Positions 51,981-64,000 of a DNA stretch of 64,000 bases are shown in pieces. Each line of letters starts with the position of its first letter. Position 1 is the first letter of the stretch. The notes below the pieces were generated by a model. The model was not told the origin of the DNA, did no database searches, and was given only the letters and a program-made list of their open reading frames with translations. The translations under genes and the position numbers were made by a program. The DNA lies in contig NZ_JBBOCA010000001.1 of the NCBI RefSeq assembly GCF_038002225.1, forward strand, positions 1,240,001-1,304,000, written 5' to 3'. The DNA is from Paenibacillus sp. FSL R7-0204. GTDB lineage: Bacteria; Bacillota; Bacilli; Paenibacillales; Paenibacillaceae.

Positions 51981-53702
51981 TTGGACAGAAGACAGAGACA
52001 AAGACGCGTCACGAAGCGTGGAAGTCTTACTCGCCGCTTATTGGGACTTGTCATCATAGCCGCCGCAGCCTTTTGGGTTGTTTATTATGTACTGCCGAAC
52101 CGCCAGCATCTGGACCCGGACTGGAAGGGGCTGGACAAGCCGATTTTTGTGAAGGGACAGCTTACCGGCTATTCAGCATCGGGTACGGGGGACGGACTGC
52201 TTTTACCGCTGCCTTTTTTGCAGGAATATGTAGATCCTTCTATCCGTTATGAAAAAGAGAGCAAATCAGTTATCCTCTCAACGGACAGCAGTCTGTTGTA
52301 CATGCAGGAGGAATCCAAGGCCGCAGCTCTGAACAATGAACCTCTGCAGCTTCGCCTTGCTCCCGAGGTTAAAGATAAAGTGACCTATCTTCCGGCTGAT
52401 ACACTGGAGAATCTGTACGGCTTCGAGATCGAAGAGGATACAGCTAGTGGTGCGGTGCTGCTTATGACTGCGGGAGAATCGGTGCCGCTTGGCAAGGTAA
52501 AGGGCAAAGAAGGCGGGAAAACGAAAGCCCTGCGCAGTGAACCTTCAGTGCATGCACCGATTTTTGCCGATATGAATCCTGGCGATGTTGTACGGATCTG
52601 GAAAACGGACACCAAGGACTGGGTATACGCTCAGCTTGATAATGGTTATTCGGGCTACGTCCAGGCAGATGATATTACCGAAGATGGTACCCGAACTGTA
52701 GAGAAAAAGCCCGAAACGCCTACACGTGCGCAGCGCAGCTGGAAGGACAAGCCGGTTAATATGTTCTGGGAAGCTGTGTACGAACGTAAGCCGAATCCGG
52801 CCAAATTTGCAGCCTTGCCTGGAATTAATGTGGTTAGCCCCACCTGGTTCAGCATTATTGATGTGAAGGGGAATGTGCGCAGCCAGGCGGACCGCTCTTA
52901 TGTGGATTGGGCGCATAATCGGGGGATAGAGGTATGGGGGCTGCTTAGCAACAGCTTTGAACCCGACTTGACTACTGGAGCCTTATCTACGTATGACAAT
53001 CGGATGAATGCCATTGTGCAGATGCTTAAGTATGCAGACCTCTATAACTTAGATGGGATTAATATCGATTTCGAGAATGTGTACACCAAGGATGGACCGA
53101 ACGTAACGCAGTTCATGCGGGAACTGAAGCCGATGGCCCAGAGCCGGAATCTGATTGTCTCTATTGACGTAACACCGAAGTCCAAAAGCGAGATGTGGTC
53201 CCTGTTCCTCGACCGCCCGGCGCTTGCCGCCGTATCCGACTTCCTGGTTGTAATGGCCTATGACGAGCACTGGGCAGCCAGTCCGGTTGCAGGATCAGTA
53301 GCCTCTCTACCATGGGTTAAGACCTCTATGAACCGGATTATCGAGGAGGATAAGGTGCCGTCAGAGAAGCTGATTCTGGGAGTGCCGCTCTATACGCGGA
53401 TCTGGACGGAAGCCACCGAGAAGGGCAAGACCAAAGTAAGCTCCAAGGCCGTCAGCATGAATGCGGTTAAGGAGATCATTGCCGAGAAGAAGCTGACACC
53501 GGTATTCGATAAGGAAGCCGGACAGAACTACGTGGAGTATAAGGAAGATGATGTTCTCCGCAAAATCTGGATCGAGGACAGCACCTCGCTCACAGCCAGG
53601 GTAGAGCTGGCCCAGTCCTTGAAGCTGGGCGGAGTAGCCGCCTGGAACCGGAGCTTCGCCAGTCCGGAGGCATGGGAAGCATTGAAGGGAATTGCGGAAT
53701 AG
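51981..53702 (+). CDS. Membrane-anchored SH3 plus GH18 glycosidase-like protein
   Basis: 573 residues: an N-terminal membrane anchor (about 19-41), a copper-amine-oxidase-N-like region (50-160), an SH3-like domain (about 185-232: LRSEPSVHAPIFADMNPGD) and a GH18 barrel (about 255-573). The GH18 catalytic motif is LDGINIDFENV, with the acid Glu present; YDEHW and GVPLYTRIW line the cleft. It resembles sporulation and wall proteins such as YdhD and YaaH, which act on peptidoglycan. The start is TTG with GGAGG upstream. Confidence 0.87.
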   Translation: MDRRQRQRRVTKRGSLTRRLLGLVIIAAAAFWVVYYVLPNRQHLDPDWKGLDKPIFVKGQLTGYSASGTGDGLLLPLPFLQEYVDPSIRYEKESKSVILSTDSSLLYMQEESKAAALNNEPLQLRLAPEVKDKVTYLPADTLENLYGFEIEEDTASGAVLLMTAGESVPLGKVKGKEGGKTKALRSEPSVHAPIFADMNPGDVVRIWKTDTKDWVYAQLDNGYSGYVQADDITEDGTRTVEKKPETPTRAQRSWKDKPVNMFWEAVYERKPNPAKFAALPGINVVSPTWFSIIDVKGNVRSQADRSYVDWAHNRGIEVWGLLSNSFEPDLTTGALSTYDNRMNAIVQMLKYADLYNLDGINIDFENVYTKDGPNVTQFMRELKPMAQSRNLIVSIDVTPKSKSEMWSLFLDRPALAAVSDFLVVMAYDEHWAASPVAGSVASLPWVKTSMNRIIEEDKVPSEKLILGVPLYTRIWTEATEKGKTKVSSKAVSMNAVKEIIAEKKLTPVFDKEAGQNYVEYKEDDVLRKIWIEDSTSLTARVELAQSLKLGGVAAWNRSFASPEAWEALKGIAE

Positions 53703-53730
53703 CGATATTTGGTACTTCTGAATAATTATA

Positions 53731-53764
53731 AAAAGGTGTTGTCCTATTAGGACAACACCTTTTT
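53731..53764. terminator. Terminator after the GH18 gene
   Basis: A 15-bp perfect stem (53731-53745 with 53749-53763), AAAAGG...CCTTTT at the base, with T-runs on both sides. Confidence 0.92.
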
Positions 53765-53863
53765 ATGTACAGAAGGCAAGAGTGCTTGTATCTTTACATG
53801 TGTTTCATGCTGCTGCATATTAATCGAAGTTAGATGATTGCAGTAAACGCTACTAAGATAGGG

Positions 53864-54229
53864 TTATTGCTTAAGCTGATGGGCTTCAAGCTCTTCGGCA
53901 GAAATGGTAGCTTGTGCAGGGTCCATGGTGAGGATGGTGTGGCAGAACATGCAGCGGTCAGTTTTGCCCAGCATTTTGGTCAGCTTATGGCACTCCGGAC
54001 ATTCCACCTGAACCGCACTGGTTGAGAGCATGCCCGCCCAGAAATAAATAGCCAGACTGGCCATCATGGAGACGAGTCCAATGACAAGACCGACAGCAGC
54101 AACGACTTTGCCGGCAGATCCCCAGAATACAATACCTGCAGTTCCCATAATCATGAGACCCATACCAAGCATGGTCAGAAGCAGTCCCCAGGTGCGAAAA
54201 GCATTGATTTTGGCCGATTTAAATTTCAT
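53864..54229 (-). CDS. ygzB: YgzB family (UPF0295) membrane protein
   Basis: 121 residues. Two or three membrane helices (about 10-75) are followed by a zinc-ribbon motif VECPECHKLTKML and DRCMFCHTIL. UPF0295/YgzB has no known role. In B. subtilis it also lies next to perR. Here it is on the opposite strand to perR and convergent with the GH18 gene. Confidence 0.88.
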   Translation of the reverse strand: MKFKSAKINAFRTWGLLLTMLGMGLMIMGTAGIVFWGSAGKVVAAVGLVIGLVSMMASLAIYFWAGMLSTSAVQVECPECHKLTKMLGKTDRCMFCHTILTMDPAQATISAEELEAHQLKQ

Positions 54230-54357
54230 GAGTATGATCTCCTAACTGAAATATAGTTCGGTTGTTCAGGAGGAACTGGCATGAATATGTAGAATAAGCT
54301 TATGTATAGAGATTATAACTGAAGGATGCAAAATCGCCAAATTTGATGGAGGGAAGT

Positions 54358-55233
54358 ATGGAACTGTCCAATTTGACCCTATTAAGCGGGGAGACATTTG
54401 AGGAGAATGTTCTGGGAGCCGTTGCTTGGCGGCAAAGAGGGGATGCCACGTTTCAAAGTGCGCTGTTGCATGATTTTGATATGGTGGTCCTTCTGCTGCA
54501 CGAGGAACAGGAGACGGAACGAATCATAACCCATAGCATTGCCGGTGATAAGCGGACACAATCGGTGCATGTAGGTCTGTCTGCACTGGAACGTGCTGTC
54601 ATGGCCGGGGATAACAACGAGCTTCTGAGCAGCCTGATATCTGGAGAGGTACTCTGGGACCCGAAGGGGATCTTGGCGGAGATGCGCAAGCAGCTCATTC
54701 AGTTTGAGGGCCCGCTCAAAGAACGGGTGCTGTTTATGGAATTCGCCCGTTTTTTACATATGTATATTAAGTCCAAGCGGTATATTGAAGCAGGCTGTAC
54801 CATGGATGCCTATAATTGCGTACTCATTGCCTTGTATCATTGGGCGCGCATTGAAGTGAGTGAAGCGGGGTATTTCCCGGAACCGGCAGTATGGGGGCAG
54901 GTGAAAAATCTGAACTCACCGGTCCATAAGCTATATGAAGAATTGACTATCAGCACAGAGACGCTGGACCAGAGGATCGAGCTTATCCTGCTTGCCTGTG
55001 AATTTGCCCTCATGTCAAAAATGGAGGATTGCTGTACCATGCTGCTTCATATCCTGGGCAGCCGTAAGGAGGCGTGGAGTATTAAAGAGCTTCTGCAGCA
55101 TTCGGGGCTCAGCCCGCTCCAGGCAGAATTGCCGCTTGTGCTTCGCAAGCTGGTGTCCCGTTCATTAATTCGGGAGATCGCCTCGTGGGCAGTTGAAGCC
55201 GGGGATGGTCATGCCATTCGTTATACCCTTTAA
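54358..55233 (+). CDS. ygxA: Nucleotidyltransferase-like protein YgxA
   Basis: 291 residues. The N-terminal part (ALLHDFDMVVLLLHEE) recalls the nucleotidyltransferase fold, though the usual GSxxxxxxDxD motif is not obvious. Residues 130-230 are helical, and the C-terminus (WSIKELLQHSGLSP, LPLVLRKLVSRSLIREI) looks like a winged helix. B. subtilis YgxA occupies the same place between perR/ygzB and rrnD. The ATG follows GGAGGG; upstream in-frame codons are less likely. Confidence 0.78.
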   Translation: MELSNLTLLSGETFEENVLGAVAWRQRGDATFQSALLHDFDMVVLLLHEEQETERIITHSIAGDKRTQSVHVGLSALERAVMAGDNNELLSSLISGEVLWDPKGILAEMRKQLIQFEGPLKERVLFMEFARFLHMYIKSKRYIEAGCTMDAYNCVLIALYHWARIEVSEAGYFPEPAVWGQVKNLNSPVHKLYEELTISTETLDQRIELILLACEFALMSKMEDCCTMLLHILGSRKEAWSIKELLQHSGLSPLQAELPLVLRKLVSRSLIREIASWAVEAGDGHAIRYTL

Positions 55234-55238
55234 AGGGC

Positions 55239-55289
55239 CCCCGCAAAGTACCTGAGTCATCACCTACGCTAAAGCCTCACTTTGTGGGG
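55239..55289 (+). repeat. 51-bp conserved-end element, copy B
   Basis: Differs from copy A (25399-25449) at two bases, both in the last third of the centre. It starts 5 bases after the ygxA stop and runs into TTATTTTATTTG, so here it may double as a terminator separating ygxA from the rRNA promoters. Confidence 0.8.
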
Positions 55290-55344
55290 TTATTTTATTT
55301 GTCCAGGTTTGCAGAAGAGCTGAAAGGGAACTGAATATTTAGGG

Positions 55345-55480
55345 TTGACTAGGGTGCAGTTCTTATGATAAATTATAACTCGTCCCTCTGACATAACGAT
55401 GCGCAGCAATGCAGTCGTAAATCAGCCGAAAAAAGAAATTAAAAAAAAGGTTGACTAAAACGAGGGCGCTGTGATATATT
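55345..55480 (+). promoter_or_regulatory. Tandem rRNA promoters P1 and P2
   Basis: P1: TTGACT (55345-55350), then an AT-rich -10 near 55368-55374. P2: TTGACT (55451-55456), an 18-base spacer and TATATT (55475-55480). Tandem strong promoters are usual before rrn operons. The rest of 55290-55644 is leader, including GATCTTTGAAAACTGAACAAC (55521-55542 region), part of the processing stem. Confidence 0.7.
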
Positions 55481-55644
55481 ATAAAGGTCGCTGCTGAGAC
55501 AAAAAACGGCGACGAAAGATGAACTTGATCTTTGAAAACTGAACAACGAGTGAGTACCTGGAAATCACTTCGGTGAGATCCAAATTAGAGAATGTAACAA
55601 TTCTCGTCAGATGTTTCAAAATGAGCAATCGCTCTTTCTAAATA

Positions 55645-57210
<1,566 letters not shown>

Positions 57211-57504
57211 TGGAGAATCGTCTTCTGCAATGAAGACATTCAAATCTTAAATCTAGCCTGTCGGCTAGTTACTCACTCGTTGGTCAGTTTTGAGAGCTCA
57301 AACTCTCAACCGGCTGTAACTTCGATCGTCACTGTTGTGATCGACCCGAACTTACAGCAACTTGATCCTTGAAAACTGGATACCGAAACGAATTTGCGTT
57401 TTAGAACATTCCTTTAAGCTGAACTTGTGTAAACAAGTTTCAATATTTTAGTGATGCTAAGTGAAGGTTTTTGATTGTGCAAACAAGCAAAACACCGGAA
57501 CGTT

Positions 57505-60429
<2,925 letters not shown>

Positions 60430-60491
60430 AACTCTACAACGCAGATTCGTTTCGGATTCAGTTTTCAGGCGATCAAGCCTGGCATGTATAT

Positions 60492-60567
60492 TCCCTGATA
60501 GCTCAGTTGGTAGAGCACTCGACTGTTAATCGAGTTGTCACAGGTTCGAGTCCTGTTCGGGGAGCCA
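60492..60567 (+). tRNA. tRNA-Asn (GTT)
   Basis: Cloverleaf with loop CTGTTAA and an encoded CCA. It is the first gene after 23S, where a 5S gene would be expected. Confidence 0.95.
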
Positions 60568-60570
60568 TAT

Positions 60571-60660
60571 GGAGAGGTGTCCGAGTTTGGCCGAAGGAGC
60601 ACGATTGGAAATCGTGTAGGCGCCACAAGCGTCTCGAGGGTTCGAATCCCTCTCTCTCCG
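60571..60660 (+). tRNA. tRNA-Ser (GGA)
   Basis: Long variable arm, anticodon loop TTGGAAA, acceptor GGAGAGG with TCTCTCC. CCA is not encoded. Confidence 0.94.
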
Positions 60661-60788
60661 TAGCATTACTTCTCTGCAAAGGGATGAGAACCCTCAGTGG
60701 TTCGTTGGAGCATAGGCTTCGTTAGCACTGCTTCGCAATCTCGTAACGAAGTGAAGAGTATCCCTCTCTCTCCGTAGCATTACTTCTC
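60646..60788 (+). repeat. 29-bp direct repeat copying the tRNA-Ser 3' end
   Basis: The last 15 bases of tRNA-Ser and 14 bases downstream (60646-60674) recur exactly at 60760-60788. Between them CTTCGTTA (60717-60724) is inverted at 60744-60751. It looks like a scar of duplication or recombination, with no second complete tRNA. Confidence 0.75.
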
Positions 60789-60809
60789 ACTGAAGTTTTT
60801 ACACAGCAT

Positions 60810-60881
60810 GGCTCGTTGGTCAAGGGGTTAAGACACCTCCCTTTCACGGAGGTAACATGGGTTCGAATCCCATACGAGTCA
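60810..60881 (+). tRNA. tRNA-Glu (TTC)
   Basis: Loop CTTTCAC between CCTCC and GGAGG. CCA is not encoded. Confidence 0.94.
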
Positions 60882-60886
60882 TATAT

Positions 60887-60962
60887 GGAGGCTTAGCTCA
60901 GCTGGGAGAGCATCTGCCTTACAAGCAGAGGGTCGGGGGTTCGAACCCCTCAGCCTCCACCA
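60887..60962 (+). tRNA. tRNA-Val (TAC)
   Basis: Acceptor GGAGGCT/AGCCTCC, loop CTTACAA, encoded CCA. Confidence 0.95.
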
Positions 60963-60994
60963 TCTATCTTAACCGAATAGATTTTGTACAATGA

Positions 60995-61068
<74 letters not shown>

Positions 61069-61073
61069 TTTAT

Positions 61074-61124
61074 CCCCACAAAGTGAAGAGATGCTCTGTA
61101 GCATATTCCGAATACTTTCCGGGG
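61074..61124 (-). repeat. 51-bp conserved-end element, copy C (inverted, different centre)
   Basis: Read on the minus strand it begins CCCCGGAAAGTA and ends CACTTTGTGGGG, preceded by TTTGGGGT exactly as copy A is. The outer 12 bases at each end match copy A with one change. The 27-base centre is unrelated and itself contains ATGCTACAGAGCAT, a near-palindrome. It lies between tRNA-fMet and tRNA-Asp. Confidence 0.75.
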
Positions 61125-61143
61125 ACCCCAAAGTGCCAAACAT

Positions 61144-61221
61144 GGAACCGTGGTGTAGTTGGCCTAACATGCCTGCCTGTCACGCAGGAGATCGCGGGTT
61201 CGAATCCCGTCGGTTCCGCCA
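61144..61221 (+). tRNA. tRNA-Asp (GTC)
   Basis: Acceptor GGAACCG/CGGTTCC, loop CTGTCAC, encoded CCA. Confidence 0.95.
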
Positions 61222-61242
61222 TTTTTACCAAAACATTTATAT

Positions 61243-61318
61243 GGCTCGGTAGCTCAGTCGGTAGAGCAAAGGACTGAAAATCCTTGTGTCGGGGGTTCGA
61301 TTCCCTCCCGCGCCACCA
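61243..61318 (+). tRNA. tRNA-Phe (GAA), acceptor-stem mismatch
   Basis: Loop CTGAAAA, encoded CCA. The acceptor GGCTCGG faces CCGCGCC, which leaves a T-C mismatch at the fourth pair; all other arms are regular. Confidence 0.92.
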
Positions 61319-61333
61319 TATACAACTTAATAT

Positions 61334-61409
<76 letters not shown>

Positions 61410-61414
61410 TCCGT

Positions 61415-61500
61415 GGAGGCTTAGCGAAGTGGCCAAACGCATCAGACTGTAAATCTGCTCACGTACGTGTTCGGTGGTTCGAATCCATCAGCCTCCACCA
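61415..61500 (+). tRNA. tRNA-Tyr (GTA)
   Basis: Long variable arm, loop CTGTAAA, encoded CCA. Confidence 0.95.
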
Positions 61501-61506
61501 TTTTTT

Positions 61507-61580
61507 AGGGGCATAGTTTAAAGGTAGAACAACGGTCTCCAAAACCGTTGGTGTGGGTTCAATTCCTGCTGCCCCTGCCA
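61507..61580 (+). tRNA. tRNA-Trp (CCA)
   Basis: Acceptor AGGGGCA/TGCCCCT, loop CTCCAAA, encoded 3' CCA. Confidence 0.95.
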
Positions 61581-61606
61581 AGTAATTTCATATAAAAGAA
61601 TCATAT

Positions 61607-61683
61607 GGCGACCGTGGCGAAGGGGTTAACGCACCGGATTGTGGTTCCGGCATTCGTGGGTTCGAGACCCATCGGTCGCCCCA
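61607..61683 (+). tRNA. tRNA-His (GTG), copy 1
   Basis: Has the extra G at -1 facing C73, loop TTGTGGT, encoded CCA. Identical to copy 2. Confidence 0.95.
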
Positions 61684-61731
61684 TTTTCTTTTATAAGAAT
61701 TACATAGGAATACAACTTAAAAGCTTCACAT

Positions 61732-61808
61732 GGCGACCGTGGCGAAGGGGTTAACGCACCGGATTGTGGTTCCGGCATTCGTGGGTTCGAGACCCATCGG
61801 TCGCCCCA
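61732..61808 (+). tRNA. tRNA-His (GTG), copy 2
   Basis: 77 bases identical to copy 1. The shared CATTTTCTTTTA after both shows a recent tandem duplication of a 125-bp unit. Confidence 0.95.
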
Positions 61809-61828
61809 TTTTCTTTTAAAAAATATAT

Positions 61829-61903
61829 TGGGGATTAGCCAAGCGGTAAGGCAACGGACTTTGACTCCGTCATTCATAGGTTCGATTCCTATATCCCCAG
61901 CCA
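61829..61903 (+). tRNA. tRNA-Gln (TTG)
   Basis: Acceptor TGGGGAT/ATCCCCA, loop CTTTGAC, encoded CCA. Confidence 0.95.
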
Positions 61904-61909
61904 TTATAT

Positions 61910-61984
61910 GCGGACGTGGCTCAGCGGTAGAGCATCGCCTTGCCAAGGCGAGGGTCGCGGGTTCGATTCCCGTCGTCCGCTCCA
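61910..61984 (+). tRNA. tRNA-Gly (GCC)
   Basis: Acceptor GCGGACG/CGTCCGC, anticodon GCC, encoded CCA. Confidence 0.95.
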
Positions 61985-61992
61985 TTTCATGT

Positions 61993-62066
61993 GGTGCCAT
62001 AGCCAAGTGGTAAGGCAAAGCTCTGCAAAAGCTTTATCCCCAGTTCAAATCTGGGTGGCACCTCCA
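61993..62066 (+). tRNA. tRNA-Cys (GCA)
   Basis: Acceptor GGTGCCA/TGGCACC, loop CTGCAAA, encoded CCA. Confidence 0.95.
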
Positions 62067-62095
62067 TTATTTTTCTGGAAATTATATATGTATAC

Positions 62096-62174
62096 GCCGG
62101 CGTGGCGGAATGGCAGACGCGCTCGACTCAAAATCGAGTGGGAAACCGTGGAGGTTCGAGTCCTCTCGCCGGTA
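62096..62174 (+). tRNA. tRNA-Leu (CAA)
   Basis: Long variable arm, loop CTCAAAA. CCA is not encoded. Last of the array. Confidence 0.92.
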
Positions 62175-62184
62175 TAATTTTAGT

Positions 62185-62230
62185 AAGAACAGCCCATTAG
62201 ATGAAAAGTCTAATGGGCTGTTCTTATTTT
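62185..62230 (+). terminator. Terminator of the rRNA-tRNA operon
   Basis: A 17-bp perfect stem (62185-62201 with 62209-62225) containing AGCCCATTAGA, followed by ATTTTT. Confidence 0.93.
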
Positions 62231-62357
62231 TCCGAATCATTTCCGCTACCGCAAAAATTCCTCCAGTCGCCAGTTCCGCCGGCCGGTCAAGGATAACGAG
62301 CGCCACCGGGAGTTCCTTGGCTTCGACCCTAGCAAGACAACACTGCGTGATTTTAGT
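62231..62357 (-). other. Intergenic stretch with a coding-like remnant on the minus strand
   Basis: One minus-strand frame reads EAKELPVALVILDRPAEL and ATGGIFAVAEMIRKNKN before running into the tRNA terminator. It has no start codon upstream of its open part with a ribosome site and no natural end. It may be the tail of a gene lost by deletion. I recognise no family. 62358-62423 holds nothing. Confidence 0.25.
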
Positions 62358-62423
62358 TTATCCAGACGCCCCCAAATACAAGTTCACCCAATGGGAAGGC
62401 AGTTACACACCCCAAACGAATTA

Positions 62424-63920
62424 CTACACGGTAATGTCTCCACACCAGCGAATGATTCCTTCTTTTATGATTTGAATTGGATTGGGATCGGATAGAGAAA
62501 TCGCCCAGGCAATATGTCCATCCGGCCGAATAAGCGCCGTGTGGACGTCGTTCCAATCCGCATCAGCCTCAGCTAAAGAGGCATGTACAACTTGAAGGTT
62601 GCTATACGTTTCCCATTGACCGCTATTCTGTTCATTAGAATGGAAATGCAACAGAAGAAAAGTACCTTTGTGCAGGAGTGGATAGGAGTTAATTAATTGC
62701 CCGTCTTTCAGCTTTAAGCTTAGATCTTTGAAACGTTTCCCGTTTAAAGGATGGGAACGCGCTTCAGCGCCGGGTGCATAATGTACGTCCAGGGCGGAAA
62801 TTTGTGCAGCGATTTGATAATTAGCCTCCGGTATTTGAATCAGATTAGCCAGCATGCTTCGCAGTTCCGTGATGAGAGGCGTCACGTCCAGAAGCAGGGT
62901 TTGGACCTCGGTATTCCGGAGCAAGGCCGTATTCCATGGAAAACGTTCGGCATGATAACTGTCTAATAGCCAGTCTGGAGCCCAGCCTTTGATTGCTCCT
63001 GCAAGCTTCCAGCCTAGGTTCATCGCTTCTTGTAAGCCGACGTTCATTCCCTGTCCACCAGCGGGAAAATGAATATGCGCCGAATCTCCCGCCAAGAACA
63101 ATCGACCATTCCGATAGCGTCCCGCTTGCCGTGTAGCATTTCCAAATCGGGACATCCATTTCACATCGTTCAATCCCAGGTCGCTTCCAGTCGTACGGAT
63201 GAGCGATGAACGAAACTCTTCCAATGTAACGCTCTCATCCTTGGAGACGTTTCGTCTCTCCATATCGATCATCAAGACTCGATAGATATGATCATCTATT
63301 GGAATGATGCTGACCAATCCTTGTTCTGTAATTCGGGATATGACACTCATAGGAGCCAAATCAGATAGAACGGCATCCCCCAGAATAGCCGTGAAGGTGG
63401 CATCTGTACCTTCAAAGGATATATTTGCGTGTTTGCGAACCAAGCTTCTGGCTCCATCCGTACCTACCACATAAGCTGATCTTAACGTTGTTTCTCCGTG
63501 CGGTCCCGCGATCTTAACGTTGACCCCATTCTCATCCTGATGCACAGACAGAGCCTCAACCTCTCTCAAGACCTCCGCGCCAAGACTAAGAGTCCAGTCC
63601 TCCAGCACCTTCTCAGTCTCACTCTGCGGTAAAAAGACGGTATGATTGGAAGAAGAATCCAACACCGAGAAATTCAAAGGAGTTTCTAATCCTGCGAAAT
63701 GTCCTCTCGAAAGTAAGCGGCCTTGCTTGATTAATTTTGATTTCACTCCACGCATATCTAATATTTCAAGCGTGCGTGGATGTACGGTAAGCGCACGTGA
63801 ATATGGGGTTGTCTCCTTTAGTCGCTCAATGACGCATACCTTTACACCGGCTAAGGCCAATTCTCCAGCCAACATCATGCCGACAGGACCGCCACCGATC
63901 AGGATGACTTCATATTTCAT
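62424..63920 (-). CDS. FAD-dependent aromatic monooxygenase (PheA/TfdB family)
   Basis: 498 residues. FAD-binding GGGPVGMMLAGELALAG at the N-terminus, the YVVGTDGARSLVR motif (GD/DG box) in the middle and RLFLAGDSAHIHFPAGGQG for the flavin ribityl chain. The C-terminal 110 residues fit the thioredoxin-like domain of phenol and polyketide hydroxylases. Relatives include rifampicin monooxygenases and antibiotic tailoring enzymes; the substrate here is unknown. AAGAGG lies upstream. Lower GC content than the left part of the window hints at acquisition. It probably forms an operon with the RidA-like gene. Confidence 0.87.
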   Translation of the reverse strand: MKYEVILIGGGPVGMMLAGELALAGVKVCVIERLKETTPYSRALTVHPRTLEILDMRGVKSKLIKQGRLLSRGHFAGLETPLNFSVLDSSSNHTVFLPQSETEKVLEDWTLSLGAEVLREVEALSVHQDENGVNVKIAGPHGETTLRSAYVVGTDGARSLVRKHANISFEGTDATFTAILGDAVLSDLAPMSVISRITEQGLVSIIPIDDHIYRVLMIDMERRNVSKDESVTLEEFRSSLIRTTGSDLGLNDVKWMSRFGNATRQAGRYRNGRLFLAGDSAHIHFPAGGQGMNVGLQEAMNLGWKLAGAIKGWAPDWLLDSYHAERFPWNTALLRNTEVQTLLLDVTPLITELRSMLANLIQIPEANYQIAAQISALDVHYAPGAEARSHPLNGKRFKDLSLKLKDGQLINSYPLLHKGTFLLLHFHSNEQNSGQWETYSNLQVVHASLAEADADWNDVHTALIRPDGHIAWAISLSDPNPIQIIKEGIIRWCGDITV

Positions 63921-63944
63921 ATTTATAACCTCTTTTCTTATACA

Positions 63945-64000
63945 TTATGGGAAGATCACGATAGCGTCTATTTCGATAAGCCATTCAGGATCGGCTAGTG
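63945..64000 (-). CDS. RidA (YjgF/UK114) family protein, C-terminal end only
   Basis: The minus strand from the window edge reads LADPEWLIEIDAIVIFP, then TAA. The pattern VEI(D/E)AxA near the end is characteristic of RidA enamine/imine deaminases. The gene starts beyond the window. Its stop is 24 bases before the monooxygenase start, suggesting one transcript. Confidence 0.6.
   Translation of the reverse strand, partial: LADPEWLIEIDAIVIFP

Overview
The window is a chromosomal segment of a spore-forming Gram-positive bacterium. The 16S rRNA, the gene families and the strong AGGAGG-type ribosome binding sites point to Paenibacillus. The genus call rests on recalled rRNA features and Bacillus-like gene order; no search was run. 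Apart from one IS200/IS605 element, and possibly a lower-GC block at the far right, it looks like core chromosome.

Left part (1-15.9 kb). A truncated GH95 glycosidase is followed by a secreted transglutaminase-like protein, a DUF3889 protein, a shortened MerR regulator divergent from a nitroreductase, and a LysP-type permease behind a lysine (L-box) riboswitch and terminator. Next come a CvfC-like HEAT protein, an intergenic array of TGCA-N5-TGCA repeats, a metallo-hydrolase, an ABC-F ATPase, a CDF cation transporter, an SH3-NlpC/P60 wall hydrolase and a run of small stress-type proteins (DUF1328, YtxG, YflT-like).

Sigma-B block (16.1-26.5 kb). RsbY-like phosphatase, RsbK-like hybrid kinase, RsbM-like CheR methyltransferase and a second REC-kinase-REC protein precede rsbV-rsbW-sigB. 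This matches the kinase/methyltransferase control of SigB known from the Bacillus cereus group, with an extra hybrid kinase and without stressosome genes or rsbX here. SigB-like promoters lie before rsbV, ytxG and ytxH.

Middle (26.8-45.2 kb). This part holds a pirin, UPF0435, a YyaC-type spore protein, an alpha/beta hydrolase and an MFS exporter with its ArsR-type regulator. An IS605-type tnpA-tnpB element with a probable guide RNA follows. Then come a DUF6483 protein, a methyltransferase, an O-antigen-ligase-like gene cut from its TPR tail by an in-frame TGA, sdpR-sdpI, a DedA-thioredoxin-metallohydrolase operon and a complete sigY-yxlCDEFG operon with a SigY-like promoter.

Right part (45.3-64 kb). 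gatCAB, an acetyltransferase, a DUF4097 membrane protein, perR, a GH18 protein, ygzB and ygxA lead into 16S-23S rRNA and a 16-tRNA array. The perR-ygzB-ygxA-rrn-tRNA order mirrors the B. subtilis rrnD/trnD locus, but no 5S gene is visible and tRNA-His is duplicated. After a strong terminator come a convergent FAD monooxygenase and the end of a RidA-family gene.

The most unusual non-coding signal is a 51-bp element present three times: after sigB, before the rRNA genes and, inverted, inside the tRNA array. Its ends are conserved and complementary, while its 27-nt centre varies.
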